The notes beneath the pieces were generated by a model, which was given only the letters and a program-made list of their open reading frames with translations, ran no database searches and had not been told where the DNA came from. From an uncultured Eubacteriaceae bacterium (lineage in GTDB: Bacteria; Bacillota; Clostridia; Eubacteriales; Eubacteriaceae), in NCBI GenBank assembly GCA_945867155.1, contig CAMBHL010000002.1, positions 186,001 through 250,000 of the forward strand: DNA of 64,000 bases. The letters run 5' to 3'. The translations under genes were made by a program, and so were the position numbers. Positions 1 through 10,218 of this stretch are shown piece by piece. Every line of letters begins with the position of its first letter. Within the stretch, counting starts at the first letter, position 1.

Positions 1-166
1 CCGGAATCGTCATGGCGCCGAGGACGGCGTAGGGAATGTAGTAGAGAAAGGATTTCACGAAGGGCGATTTGATTTCCCGGCGAAACAGCACCAAAGGCAG
101 CACCCGGATGAGGTAAGTCACCCCGGCCATGACAGCGGTGTACCACAGCAGACGTTCAGCACTCAT
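1..166 (-). CDS. azlD: AzlD-type branched-chain amino acid exporter small subunit (partial)
   Basis: Only the first 55 codons lie in the window; the rest runs off the left edge. The reading frame begins MSAERLLWYTAVMAGVTYLI and is hydrophobic with an Arg-Val-Leu-Pro turn, as in AzlD, the small membrane subunit that works with AzlC to export branched-chain amino acids. The start overlaps the end of azlC by 11 bp, and its ribosome site (AGGAGC) lies inside the azlC tail. The family call rests on the azlC neighbour as much as on this fragment. Confidence 0.75.
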   Translation of the reverse strand, partial: MSAERLLWYTAVMAGVTYLIRVLPLVLFRREIKSPFVKSFLYYIPYAVLGAMTIP

Positions 167-920
167 GGGCGCTCCTTTCTTCTAAATCCGGCGGTTTACA
201 ATCCGGCTCAGGCACAGGGAACAGCCAGGCCCCGAGGGCCGAGGCGCCGATGCCGCAGATGATGATGACGAAGCCAGTGGACAGGCGCTTCAGCACCGGC
301 GCAAAGTGAAACAGGCAGCTGGCGGCGACGGCGGACAGTACGACGACGGCGACGCTGCGGTGATCCCGGGCCGGGGGGACGATGATGGCGATGAACATCC
401 CGTAGATGGCGAGGCCCAGAGCCGAGCGGACCGCGTCGGGCAGAATGGCCGAAGCCAGGGCACCGATGACAGTGCCGCCGGTCCAGCCAATCACGGGCAT
501 GATCATGAGGCCGACCATGTAGATAAAGCGCAGGCGCTTTCCTCCAACTGCCCGGGCTGAGGAAACGGCGAAGACTTCGTCTGTGTCGGCGTAGGCGATG
601 ATCATGCGCTTGATGAGGTTGAACTCAGGGCCGAGGCGCTGAGACCAGGACAAAGACATCAGGGCGTAGCGCAGGTTGATGACGAGCTGAACCAACGCCA
701 TTTCGATCATGGAGCCCGAGGCGGCGATGACATCGAGACCGGCGAACTGCCCTGCGGACGTCAGGTTGGTGAAGGAAATCAGGATCGCCGCCCAGGCGGG
801 CATGCCTTTTTCCACAGCCATCATGCCGAAGGTAAAGGAGACGGAAATGTAGCCGAGGCCGATGGGCAGGCCGTCAAAGAAGCCAGTTTTAAAGGCCTGC
901 CGCCTTTCGGCCGCGTTCAA
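156..920 (-). CDS. azlC: AzlC family branched-chain amino acid permease
   Basis: A 254-residue polytopic membrane protein of AzlC length. It opens with a short polar head and then GLPIGLGYISVSFTFGMMAV, the typical AzlC first helix with a Gly/Pro-rich turn, followed by several hydrophobic segments to the C terminus. AzlC is the large subunit of the AzlCD exporter (for example of leucine and azaleucine), acting in the cytoplasmic membrane. The start overlaps the tatD stop by 4 bp (ATGA) and its own end overlaps azlD, so exoA-tatD-azlC-azlD looks like one transcript. The amino acid actually moved cannot be read from sequence. Confidence 0.85.
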   Translation of the reverse strand: MNAAERRQAFKTGFFDGLPIGLGYISVSFTFGMMAVEKGMPAWAAILISFTNLTSAGQFAGLDVIAASGSMIEMALVQLVINLRYALMSLSWSQRLGPEFNLIKRMIIAYADTDEVFAVSSARAVGGKRLRFIYMVGLMIMPVIGWTGGTVIGALASAILPDAVRSALGLAIYGMFIAIIVPPARDHRSVAVVVLSAVAASCLFHFAPVLKRLSTGFVIIICGIGASALGAWLFPVPEPDCKPPDLEERSAHEC

Positions 921-1702
921 GACCGGCCTTCTTTCAGGTGAAAGAGCCGTTCAGCGTTGGCCGTTGTCGCTTCGGCGATCTTTTCCACGGGCAGGTGTTT
1001 GATTTCAGCCATTTTGGCCGCGACGTCGGCGACGAAAGCCGGCTCGTTGCGCTTCCCCCGGTGAGGCACAGGGGCCATATACGGGGAGTCGGTTTCGATG
1101 AGCAGACGGTCCAGGGGCGCAAAGGCGACAACTTCCGGGGATTTCTTGTTGTTCTTAAAGGTGATGGGGCCGTCAAAGCCGAGGTAAAATCCCAGATCCA
1201 AAAGAATCCGGGCTGTTTCCACGGAGCCGGAGTAGCAGTGAAAGACCCCGCCGGTGTCAGGATTGAAGGCGTCGGACTTCACGAGGTCGACGCTGTCGCC
1301 GTGGGCGTCCCGGTCGTGGACAATCACGGGCAGGCCCAAAGCGCCGGCCATTTCCAGCTGGCGGGCAAAAATCTGTTTCTGCTGCGCTTTCGGCGGGTTT
1401 TCGGCCCAGTGGTAGTCCAGGCCGATTTCGCCGATGGCGAGGACTTTTTCGTCCCGGGTCAAGGCTTCGATCTGGTCTAAATCTTCAGTGGACGCGTCAG
1501 CGCAGTCTTCGGGGTGAATGCCCACGGCGGCGTAAAGGCTGTCGTATTGATGGGCCAGGGCGATGGCCCGTTCACTGGTCTTGACCGTGGTGCCCGGATC
1601 TAAAATCCAGGCGATGCCCCGTGCTCTGGCGCGGGTGATGACTGCGTCCAGGTCGTCTTCAAAAGCAGGGTCATCTAAATGACAATGGGTATCGACAAAC
1701 AT
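917..1702 (-). CDS. tatD: TatD family metal-dependent DNase/hydrolase
   Basis: An amidohydrolase-fold protein of about 261 residues, the usual TatD/YcfH length. Metal and catalytic motifs are all present in order: H-x-H-x-D at residues 6-10, EIGLDYHW near residue 90, IVHDRDAHGD, FHCYSG and the terminal ETDSPY. Family members are Mg-dependent 3'-5' exonucleases and quality-control DNases in the cytosol. I chose the ATG at 1702 because GAAGGA sits five bases before it; a start four codons upstream (1714) is open but has no clear ribosome site. It lies 19 bp after exoA and overlaps azlC by 4 bp. Confidence 0.88.
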   Translation of the reverse strand: MFVDTHCHLDDPAFEDDLDAVITRARARGIAWILDPGTTVKTSERAIALAHQYDSLYAAVGIHPEDCADASTEDLDQIEALTRDEKVLAIGEIGLDYHWAENPPKAQQKQIFARQLEMAGALGLPVIVHDRDAHGDSVDLVKSDAFNPDTGGVFHCYSGSVETARILLDLGFYLGFDGPITFKNNKKSPEVVAFAPLDRLLIETDSPYMAPVPHRGKRNEPAFVADVAAKMAEIKHLPVEKIAEATTANAERLFHLKEGRS

Positions 1703-1721
1703 ATTTTCCTTCATTTCATTT

Positions 1722-2486
1722 TTATAAATTCAAAGTCAGGGAGATCGGGCAGTGATCCGAGCCCATGACGTCGGTGTGAATCGCCGCGTCGGCGAGCAGC
1801 TCCTTGGCGTTTTCCGACGCGAAGAAATAATCGATGCGCCATCCGGCGTTGTTGGCCCGGGCGTTGAACCGGTAGCTCCACCAGGAATAGGCGACTTTGT
1901 CGGGATAGAAATAGCGGAAGGTGTCGATGTAGCCGTCGGCTAAAAACTGGCTCACCCATTCCCGCTCGATGGGCAGGAAGCCCGAGCGCTTGGCGTTGGA
2001 TTTCGGATTTTTCAGGTCCATTTCCGTGTGGGCCGTGTTCACGTCGCCGCAGACGATGACTTTTTTGCCGGCCGCAACGAGTTCATCCACGTCTTTCTGG
2101 AAGCAGTCGTAGAAATCCATTTTGAATTTCAGCCGGTCTTCCCCCTGACCGCCGTTGGGAAAGTAAATATTATATAATGTAAATTCCGGGTATTCCATAA
2201 CGATGGTCCGCCCTTCGTGATTGAAGCGGTCGTCGGAAAGGCCGGTGTGAATCGACAGGGGTTCCCGTTTGTAGTAAACCGCTGTGCCGCTGTAGCCCTT
2301 GCGCTCCGCCGGATTAAAAAAGACGTGGTAGCCGTCGATGTTTGTTAAGGCGTCGGACAATTGGTCTTCTGTGGCCTTGAGTTCCTGGATGCCGAGCACA
2401 TCGGGCTGTTCGGCCTGAATCCAGTCGACGAGCCCTTTTTTTTCGGCGGCTCGGATGCCGTTGACATTCCATGAATATAGTTTCAT
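1722..2486 (-). CDS. exoA: Exodeoxyribonuclease III / AP endonuclease
   Basis: A 254-residue exonuclease-endonuclease-phosphatase protein. It begins MKLYSWNVNGIRAAEKKG and keeps the family landmarks: QELKATEDQ (metal Glu), the GYSGTAVYYK loop, CGDVNTAHTEMDL (catalytic Asp and Asn) and the terminal GSDHCPISL (Asp-His). It cuts DNA at abasic sites in base excision repair. The frame stays open 46 codons upstream, but that part is not conserved, and GGGAGAA lies before the chosen ATG. First gene of the minus-strand operon with tatD, so the two front genes share a DNA-maintenance theme. Confidence 0.93.
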   Translation of the reverse strand: MKLYSWNVNGIRAAEKKGLVDWIQAEQPDVLGIQELKATEDQLSDALTNIDGYHVFFNPAERKGYSGTAVYYKREPLSIHTGLSDDRFNHEGRTIVMEYPEFTLYNIYFPNGGQGEDRLKFKMDFYDCFQKDVDELVAAGKKVIVCGDVNTAHTEMDLKNPKSNAKRSGFLPIEREWVSQFLADGYIDTFRYFYPDKVAYSWWSYRFNARANNAGWRIDYFFASENAKELLADAAIHTDVMGSDHCPISLTLNL

Positions 2487-2520
2487 TCTCAATAATTCTC
2501 CCTTGATTTGTGTTACCAAA

Positions 2521-2549
2521 ATTATAAAAGAAGGCTTGTGAAAAGTAAA
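2521..2549 (-). promoter_or_regulatory. Promoter for exoA-tatD-azlCD
   Basis: On the minus strand TTTACT (2549-2544), a 17-base spacer and a perfect TATAAT (2526-2521) sit 35 bp ahead of the exoA start. The -35 is two bases from consensus. Confidence 0.55.
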
Positions 2550-2650
2550 GGCAGGGAGGTGCCGAAGGCTAAGCCCTGTGGATTTTTTAGGGGGACTTTG
2601 GTATACTAAATGTAAAAACCACACGAAAATTCAAAAATGGAGGCTGCATT

Positions 2651-4147
2651 TTGGCAGAGCGTCGGATGAAATACATGGTAACCCTGGACGGGGGCGTTGA
2701 TACAACGCGGACCGCTTTGTTTGACATGAAGGGCCGGGAAATCAATCAGGTGGTCGTGGACAATGAGATCATCGCCGTTGGCGACTACCGGGAAATGGAT
2801 ATGGATGTTTTTTGGGACAAGGCCGCCTCAGCGGTCGAGGTGCTCATCGAAAAGAGCGACATCTTTGCGGAAGATGTGGTGGGCATCGGCCTGACCGGCG
2901 CCAGCGAAGGGCTGTGGCCGGTGGGCCAGGGGGGCGAGCCCGTGGGCAACGCCGTGCTGCACACGGACCGGCGGGCCGTCGAAGAGGCCGATTACGTCCT
3001 GAAGAAGAACCCGGGAATGGGCCGGCTGATTCACCGCAATTTGGGGCTGTTCCCGGACAGCGGCAGCCCCCTCATGATTCTCAGGTGGACGAAGCGCCAC
3101 CGTCTTGAAATTTACCGGCAGATCCAGGCCGTCCTCATGGAAAAGGACTGGCTGCGCTACAAAATGACCGGCCGCATCGTGACGGATTTTTCCGACGGCA
3201 ACGCCGGCCTGCTCCATTTCCCCAACGGCCGGATTCCCAATCAGATGCTCACGGTTCTGGAACTTCACGACGCCATTTCGAAACTTCCCGGGGTGCTGGA
3301 CGGCTGCACGGTTGCCGGCAGCCTGAAGGAATCTGCGGCGCTTAAAATGCACCTGTTCCCGGGCATTCCCGTCGCCGTCGGCGGCAACGACATGGCCTCG
3401 GGGATGTTCGGCATCGGCGCGGTTCAGGAAGGGGACTTCGGCATCCTCCTCGGCGACGCGCCAGTGGTCGGCCGGGTGGTCGGCCAGCGCCAGTGCGATC
3501 CTGGCCGGAGCAGCCGCAGCTACATTTCTCATCTCACCGACGATCTCGCCATCGAACTGATCTCGACTTTGGATATTCATCACAACGTGAAATGGGCCCT
3601 CGAAGAACTCATTGGCGGCTTTGATCTGAATCTGGCGGATCAGCTGGTGGCCAAGAGCGAACCCGGCGCCGGCGGCGTGCTGTTCCTGCCCTATCTGATG
3701 ACAGATTCGGAACGCATGGCGAACGTGGAACTTCAAGGATGCGGCTGTTTCTTCGGCATGACAGGCAAAACCACCAAAGCTCAGATGATCCGCGCCGTCT
3801 ACGAATCCATCGGCTACGCGATTTGGGATGCAGTGGGCGACCGGGATCAGATCGACCACATCTTTTTCGGCGGCGAAATGGAACAGGACTGCCTGCTGCC
3901 CCGGATCATCGCCAACGTTTTAGAGACGACGGTTTCAGTCGCAGGGGGAAGCGACTTTCCGTCCCGGGGCGCGGCCATGGCCTGCGGTCTGGCCATCGGT
4001 GCATACACGACGCCCGAAGACGCCGCCCAGCAGTGCGCGCGTCTGAGCCAGGTCTACCAGCCCCACGGCAAAGCCGTTTATCTCGACGGCTTCCGCCGGT
4101 ACCGGCAGCTGTGCCGGGCGCTGGTGCCAATCTGGAAAAATAAATAG
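2651..4147 (+). CDS. FGGY family carbohydrate kinase, substrate unknown
   Basis: A 498-residue protein with the two-lobed FGGY kinase layout. GIGLTGASEGLWPV and HTDRRAVEEA match the sugar-binding N lobe, GGNDMASGMFGIG carries the catalytic Asp, and the C lobe ends with FFGGEME...SRGAAMACGLAIGAY. Such enzymes phosphorylate pentuloses, polyols or related sugars with ATP. Two motifs are unusual: the first phosphate loop reads D-G-G-V-D-T-T-R where most relatives have D-x-G-T-T-x-x-R, and the adenosine region has LLGDAP where GTSA is typical. The TTG start is supported by TGGAGG seven bases upstream. No transporter or isomerase is nearby, so the sugar cannot be guessed. Confidence 0.75.
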   Translation: MAERRMKYMVTLDGGVDTTRTALFDMKGREINQVVVDNEIIAVGDYREMDMDVFWDKAASAVEVLIEKSDIFAEDVVGIGLTGASEGLWPVGQGGEPVGNAVLHTDRRAVEEADYVLKKNPGMGRLIHRNLGLFPDSGSPLMILRWTKRHRLEIYRQIQAVLMEKDWLRYKMTGRIVTDFSDGNAGLLHFPNGRIPNQMLTVLELHDAISKLPGVLDGCTVAGSLKESAALKMHLFPGIPVAVGGNDMASGMFGIGAVQEGDFGILLGDAPVVGRVVGQRQCDPGRSSRSYISHLTDDLAIELISTLDIHHNVKWALEELIGGFDLNLADQLVAKSEPGAGGVLFLPYLMTDSERMANVELQGCGCFFGMTGKTTKAQMIRAVYESIGYAIWDAVGDRDQIDHIFFGGEMEQDCLLPRIIANVLETTVSVAGGSDFPSRGAAMACGLAIGAYTTPEDAAQQCARLSQVYQPHGKAVYLDGFRRYRQLCRALVPIWKNK

Positions 4148-4150
4148 GCC

Positions 4151-4179
4151 TTGAAATTCCCGCGCATATCCCTTAAAAT
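4151..4179 (+). promoter_or_regulatory. Promoter for pyrG
   Basis: TTGAAA (4151-4156), a 17-base spacer and TAAAAT (4174-4179). It lies just after the kinase stop and before the leader hairpin, so a transcript from it must cross the terminator at 4216-4260 to reach pyrG. Confidence 0.6.
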
Positions 4180-4194
4180 ATAAGTATTGTTTGA

Positions 4195-5889
<1,695 letters not shown>

Positions 5890-5899
5890 ACCAATCAAA

Positions 5900-5932
5900 G
5901 GCCGCTGTCAGTCAACAGTGGCCAATTTTTTT
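5900..5932 (+). terminator. Terminator after pyrG
   Basis: Stem GGCCGCTGT / ACAGTGGCC with a 6-base loop (one G-T pair), then AA and seven T. Confidence 0.85.
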
Positions 5933-5954
5933 ACAAAAAAAACTTGACACAAGA

Positions 5955-6154
5955 TGTAGATAAGCTGTGGAAAAGTGGATAACTCTATTGAAACGGCTTC
6001 CATTTTTCAAAAAATTCACAAAAGCTGTGGATAAGTCGTCCAAAAAAAGTGGATAATGTGGATAAATTATTAAAAATACCGAAAAAACAGCGTCTTTAGG
6101 ATTTCTTAAACTGTTTATAATTTTGCGCACAATGATGACAAAACTTGTGGATAA
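5955..6154 (+). other. Cluster of DnaA-box-like 9-mers (origin-like or DnaA-titrating region)
   Basis: The 324-bp noncoding gap between the pyrG terminator and nadE holds three exact copies of TGTGGATAA (complement of the DnaA box TTATCCACA) at 6026-6034, 6057-6065 and 6146-6154. Four single-mismatch copies lie at 5955-5963, 5966-5974, 5974-5982 and 6048-6056. All face the same way. Between the second and third exact copies lies an AT-rich stretch (about 6062-6125). This is the arrangement expected of an origin or a DnaA-binding reservoir. dnaA itself is not in the window. Confidence 0.7.
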
Positions 6155-6256
6155 GTGTGTAAAGAAAAAGAGAAATCTTTTTAAAATTGAAGCTGCGCCG
6201 GGATGAACCACCATATCTGGGGCTGTCCATCCAACAATTAAATAGAAAGAGACAAA

Positions 6257-8197
6257 ATGATGAAAAAATATGGATTTCTTCGAACCGCCATCGGGGTCCC
6301 GAAAGTCAAAGTGGCGGATGTCGGATTTAACGTACAGGAAATGATCGAAATGGCCGGTGAAATGGAAAAACACCAGGCAGCGGTCGGGCTGTTCCCGGAA
6401 CTCTCGGTCACCGCTTACACCTGCGGTGACTTGTTCGCCCAGTCGGCGCTGATCCGCCAGGCGGAGGCCGGCATCAAAGCTTTCGCCGAAGCCCTTTCAG
6501 ACCGGCAGATTTTGGCCGTCGTCGGCGCACCCATTCCCGTCGACGCGGGGCTTTACAACTGCGCGGTGGTGATCCAGGATGGCAGAATTCTCGGCGCGGT
6601 GCCCAAGACCCATCTGCCCAACAGTCACGAATTTTATGAAAGGCGGTGGTTTGCGCCGGCGTCTTCCCTGAAGGGCACGCGCCAGATCCATTATGCCGGT
6701 CAGGATTTCAAGATCGGACGGGATCTTCTGTTCTGCGACGCAGAAAACCGGGATATTCAGATCGGCATCGAAATCTGTGAAGATTTGTGGGCGCCGATGC
6801 CGCCGTCGGGGCGCCTTTCAGCAGCGGGAGCGACGGTGATCTTGAACCCGTCTTCGAGCAACGAGCTCATCGCCAAGAGCGAATACCGGGAAGAACTGGT
6901 GCGTCAGCAGTCGGCACGGTGCAATGCGGCCTATTTGTACACCTCCTGCGGCATCGGCGAATCCACGACGGACCTGGTTTTCGGCGGCGACGGCTATATT
7001 TACGAAAAAGGCACCTGCCTGGCCAAAACGAAACGGTTTTCGGATGAAGCGCAGGTGGTTTATGCGGACGTGGACATCGAAGGCTTGGTGCACGACAGAC
7101 GGACCCAGACGAGTTTTTCGGATGAAGACAGCACAGCACCGGAACTGGATAAGATCGTGTGTCGGCTTGCGGATTTTGACGTTTTGGATCGGGCTGTCGA
7201 CGCGTCGCCCTTTGTGCCGTCGGATCTTCAGAAGCGCCAGCGCCGCTGTGAAGAAATTTTCGCCATTCAGTCAGTGGGGCTCATGAGCCGGCTGCGTCAT
7301 ATCGGCGGGGTGCCCATGGTCGTGGGGATTTCCGGCGGACTGGATTCGACCCTCGCGCTTCTGGTGTGTGCGGAAGCCTGTGACCGTCTGGGCCTGTCCC
7401 GGGATCACATTCACGCGGTCACCATGCCGGGCTTCGGAACCACCGACCGCACCTACCGCAACGCCGTGGCGCTGATTCAGGGCATCGGGGCATCCTTTCA
7501 CGAAATCAGCATCAGGGAAGCCGCGACCCTGCATCTGAACCAGCTGAATCATCCTCTGGACCGCCACGACGTCACCTACGAAAACGCCCAGGCCCGGGAA
7601 CGGACCCAGATTTTGATGGATCTGGCCAACCAGGTGGGCGGCATCGTCGTGGGCACCGGGGATTTGTCCGAGCTGGCTCTGGGCTGGGCGACTTACAACG
7701 GCGACCACATGTCGATGTACGCGGTGAACGCCGGGGTGCCGAAGACCTTGGTGCGCTACCTCGTCGACTACGTGGCGGACCGGAGGGGCTCGGAAAACAT
7801 CCGGGCGATTTTAAAAGACGTGCTCGACACGCCGGTGTCGCCGGAACTGCTGCCGCCGGATCAGTCCGGAAAGATCGCCCAGAAGACAGAGGATCTCGTC
7901 GGGCCCTACGCCCTGCACGACTTTTTCCTCTACCACGTGGTGAGAAACGGCTACAGCCCGTCGAAGATTTATTTATTGGCGCAGCACGCCTTTAAAGGAG
8001 CGTATACGGATCAGGTGATTTACAAATGGCTCAGAAATTTCTACTGGCGGTTTTTCGCCCAGCAGTTCAAACGCTCGTGTCTGCCTGACGGGCCGAAAGT
8101 CGGATCCGCGGCCCTGTCGCCGAGGGGCGACTGGCGGATGCCGTCCGACGCGAAAGTGAAATTGTGGATGGACGAAATCGAAGCCATTCAGGTGTGA
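6257..8197 (+). CDS. nadE: Glutamine-dependent NAD+ synthetase
   Basis: A 646-residue two-domain enzyme. Residues 1 to about 290 are a nitrilase-type glutaminase with its Glu (LFPELSVTAY), Lys (PKTHLPNS) and Cys (GIEICEDLW). The C-terminal half is the ATP-pyrophosphatase NAD synthetase with the SGGLDSTLAL P-loop. It converts nicotinic acid adenine dinucleotide to NAD in the cytosol, using ammonia from glutamine. The start is one of two adjacent ATG codons after a weak AAAGAG. The upstream gap holds the DnaA-box cluster, so its promoter may lie within that cluster. It is followed after 23 bp by the EFR1-type gene. Confidence 0.95.
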   Translation: MMKKYGFLRTAIGVPKVKVADVGFNVQEMIEMAGEMEKHQAAVGLFPELSVTAYTCGDLFAQSALIRQAEAGIKAFAEALSDRQILAVVGAPIPVDAGLYNCAVVIQDGRILGAVPKTHLPNSHEFYERRWFAPASSLKGTRQIHYAGQDFKIGRDLLFCDAENRDIQIGIEICEDLWAPMPPSGRLSAAGATVILNPSSSNELIAKSEYREELVRQQSARCNAAYLYTSCGIGESTTDLVFGGDGYIYEKGTCLAKTKRFSDEAQVVYADVDIEGLVHDRRTQTSFSDEDSTAPELDKIVCRLADFDVLDRAVDASPFVPSDLQKRQRRCEEIFAIQSVGLMSRLRHIGGVPMVVGISGGLDSTLALLVCAEACDRLGLSRDHIHAVTMPGFGTTDRTYRNAVALIQGIGASFHEISIREAATLHLNQLNHPLDRHDVTYENAQARERTQILMDLANQVGGIVVGTGDLSELALGWATYNGDHMSMYAVNAGVPKTLVRYLVDYVADRRGSENIRAILKDVLDTPVSPELLPPDQSGKIAQKTEDLVGPYALHDFFLYHVVRNGYSPSKIYLLAQHAFKGAYTDQVIYKWLRNFYWRFFAQQFKRSCLPDGPKVGSAALSPRGDWRMPSDAKVKLWMDEIEAIQV

Positions 8198-8220
8198 TAT
8201 CAACAAGAAGGAGGGGGAAA

Positions 8221-9063
8221 ATGGAAATCAAGAAAACAATGGCGGTGTATTTCAGCCCGACGACCAGTACAAGACAGCTGACTTTGGCTGTGGGCAAAGG
8301 GGTGGCCAGTGTATTTGGCACCCAACTCCATTTTAAAAATTGGGGGCGGCCCCGGATGCGGGAGCAGGATGCGGTTTTTGACCGGGAGACTTTGGCAGTG
8401 GTCGGGATGCCGACCTACGCCGGGCGGCTGCCCAACCTCATCGCCCCGTCGATTTCCGACCATTTAAAAGGGAACAAGACCCCGGCCATCGCCGTGGTCA
8501 CCTACGGCAATCGGGCCTATGAAAACAGTCTCGCCGAGCTCGTGTCCCGGCTTTCGAAAAACGGCTTTATCGTCGTGGCCGCAGCGGCCATTCCGTGCGC
8601 CCACGCCTTTGCCAATATCGGGGAAGGCCGGCCCACTCAGCAGGACATTGTCGACGCCGCAGTCTTTGGCCAGAAAACCGCATTGAATCTCGCCCAGGTC
8701 GAATACGAAAACCAGCTGACGCCGGTGGCAGTACCGGGCGATCCGGACGCGCCTTATTACACGCCCCTGAAAGAAGATGGGACGCCGGCGCATTTCTTAA
8801 AAGCCAAGCCGGAAATTGACGAAGCCCGGTGCACCGGGTGCGGAGTGTGCGTGCGGTTCTGCCCAATGGGGTCTTTTGCCGTCAATCCCCTGAACGGAAA
8901 GGCGGAAATTCACGGGGTCTGCATCAAATGCCAGGCGTGCCTGCGGGGGTGCCTGCCCGAAGCACTGGCCTTTAAAGATCCGGATTTTCTGTCCCACCGG
9001 AAAATGCTGGAGGCTCATTATTCGGCCCATCAGGACGCGGCTTATTTTCCCTTTGCCATTTAA
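8221..9063 (+). CDS. EFR1-type flavodoxin/ferredoxin fusion protein
   Basis: A 280-residue protein. The N-terminal part (residues 1 to about 170) is flavodoxin-like, with YFSPTTSTRQL for the FMN phosphate and GMPTYAGRLPN. The C-terminal part is a bacterial ferredoxin with two 4Fe-4S motifs, CTGCGVCVRFCP and CIKCQACLRGCP-like (last residues CL-P). EFR1 proteins are thought to be cytosolic electron carriers in anaerobes; their partners are unknown. The start is set by AAGGAGGGGG just before the ATG. It lies 23 bp after nadE and is probably cotranscribed. Confidence 0.85.
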   Translation: MEIKKTMAVYFSPTTSTRQLTLAVGKGVASVFGTQLHFKNWGRPRMREQDAVFDRETLAVVGMPTYAGRLPNLIAPSISDHLKGNKTPAIAVVTYGNRAYENSLAELVSRLSKNGFIVVAAAAIPCAHAFANIGEGRPTQQDIVDAAVFGQKTALNLAQVEYENQLTPVAVPGDPDAPYYTPLKEDGTPAHFLKAKPEIDEARCTGCGVCVRFCPMGSFAVNPLNGKAEIHGVCIKCQACLRGCLPEALAFKDPDFLSHRKMLEAHYSAHQDAAYFPFAI

Positions 9064-9162
9064 CTTAGATTTAATCAAAGTGTGAGATAAACTCAAGAAA
9101 GACATGATAATATTTATAAATTAGATGATATAGAGAAAACTAACAGACACAGAGGAAAAAAT

Positions 9163-9966
9163 ATGATCAACTTTAATCAGATTCAGGGAATCCTGTGCGA
9201 TATGGACGGGGTGATTTACCACGGCAACCAGATTCTGCCAGGGGTTCCGGAATTTATCGACTGGCTGAAAGAGCGGGAAATGCCCTTTCTGTTTCTGACC
9301 AACAATCCGGTCTACACGCCGAGGGAATTGTCCCAGAAATTAAAGCGCATGGGCCTCGACGTGACCGAAGACCATTTCTACACGTCGGCGCTGGCAGTCG
9401 CCAAGTTTTTAGACAGTCAGAAGCCGGGATGCTCGGTTTACGCCATTGGTGAAGGGGGCCTTATGAACGCATTGTACGACGTGGGGATCACCAACAACGC
9501 CATCGACCCCGACTACGTCGTCGTCGGGGAAGGGCCGTCTTATTCCATGGAAAGCCTCACCATTGCCACCAACCTGGTGATGAAGGGGGCGCGGCTCATC
9601 GGCGCGGACTACGACGTTTCAGGCCCTGTGGAAGACGGCATCGTGCCGGCCTGCCGGGCGCTGGTGGCGCCGATCGAGCTGGCCACGGGCAAAAAAGCGT
9701 ATTTCTGCGGCAAGCCGAACCCGCTGATGATGCGGACCGGCCTGCGCATTTTGGGCTGCCATTCTGAAAATGCCCTGATCATTGGCGACCGCATGGACAC
9801 CGATATTATCGCAGGCCTCGAAAGCGGCACTCAGACGGCGCTGGTGCTCTCCGGCGTGTCCACCCGGGAGTCCATCAAGACGTACGCCTACCGGCCCACC
9901 GAAATTTTTGAAGGGGTCGGCAGCATTGTCGAAGCGGCCAAAAAGCAGCTGGCAGAAGCAAAATAA
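9163..9966 (+). CDS. HAD-IIA family sugar-phosphatase (NagD/AraL-like)
   Basis: A 267-residue haloacid dehalogenase-type hydrolase. It shows DMDGVIYHG (nucleophile and acid Asp), FLTNNP (motif II Thr), KPNPLM (motif III Lys) and GDRMDTDI (motif IV Asp pair). The cap domain sits between motifs II and III, as in NagD, AraL and PNPase-like members. These hydrolyse small phosphomonoesters such as sugar phosphates or pyridoxal phosphate; the substrate here is unknown. AGAGGAAAAAAT precedes the ATG. The gene stands alone, with a terminator 15 bp after its stop. Confidence 0.85.
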   Translation: MINFNQIQGILCDMDGVIYHGNQILPGVPEFIDWLKEREMPFLFLTNNPVYTPRELSQKLKRMGLDVTEDHFYTSALAVAKFLDSQKPGCSVYAIGEGGLMNALYDVGITNNAIDPDYVVVGEGPSYSMESLTIATNLVMKGARLIGADYDVSGPVEDGIVPACRALVAPIELATGKKAYFCGKPNPLMMRTGLRILGCHSENALIIGDRMDTDIIAGLESGTQTALVLSGVSTRESIKTYAYRPTEIFEGVGSIVEAAKKQLAEAK

Positions 9967-9981
9967 ACGGTAAAGATTCAG

Positions 9982-10006
9982 GCAGATCCTCGGGATCTGC
10001 TTTTTT
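9982..10006 (+). terminator. Terminator after the HAD phosphatase gene
   Basis: Stem GCAGATCC / GGATCTGC with a 3-base loop, followed by six T. The stretch from here to cbiM (10007-10293) holds only the promoter and hairpin listed below; 10007-10143 is AT-rich with no feature I can name. Confidence 0.88.
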
Positions 10007-10143
10007 GTGTCTATTTTGTATCTGTGAAGAACAAATTTTAATCTTATTAAAGTTTCATTCTTCTAAACCAAAAGAACAAAAACTGTAAAATTCAAATCTG
10101 ATAATGAGACGAACAATTAATAGTGTAAATTTAAATGAACATA

Positions 10144-10172
10144 TTGACGAATTTGTTTGAAATCAATATAAT
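10144..10172 (+). promoter_or_regulatory. Promoter for the cbiMNQO cobalt-uptake genes
   Basis: TTGACG (10144-10149), exactly 17 bases, then a perfect TATAAT (10167-10172). Transcription should start near 10180, giving a leader of about 115 bases. Confidence 0.75.
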
Positions 10173-10188
10173 GTTGCCATAAAAGCTC

Positions 10189-10218
10189 GGTAGGATTGTC
10201 ACACGCCTATCTTTTTTT
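10189..10218 (+). promoter_or_regulatory. Small hairpin plus U-run at the front of the cbiM leader
   Basis: Six-base arms GGTAGG (10189-10194) and CCTATC (10206-10211) pair with one G-T and are followed by seven T. It begins about 10 bases after the predicted transcription start. It resembles a short terminator or a 5' structure. No B12-box (GCCACTG-like) sequence is seen in the leader, so a classical cobalamin riboswitch is not supported. Confidence 0.4.

Noticed and set aside
2828..3859. Long open frame antisense to the FGGY kinase gene
   Set aside because: Its translation has no recognisable domain and is His/Ala-rich as expected from the complement of GC-rich codons; no ribosome site.
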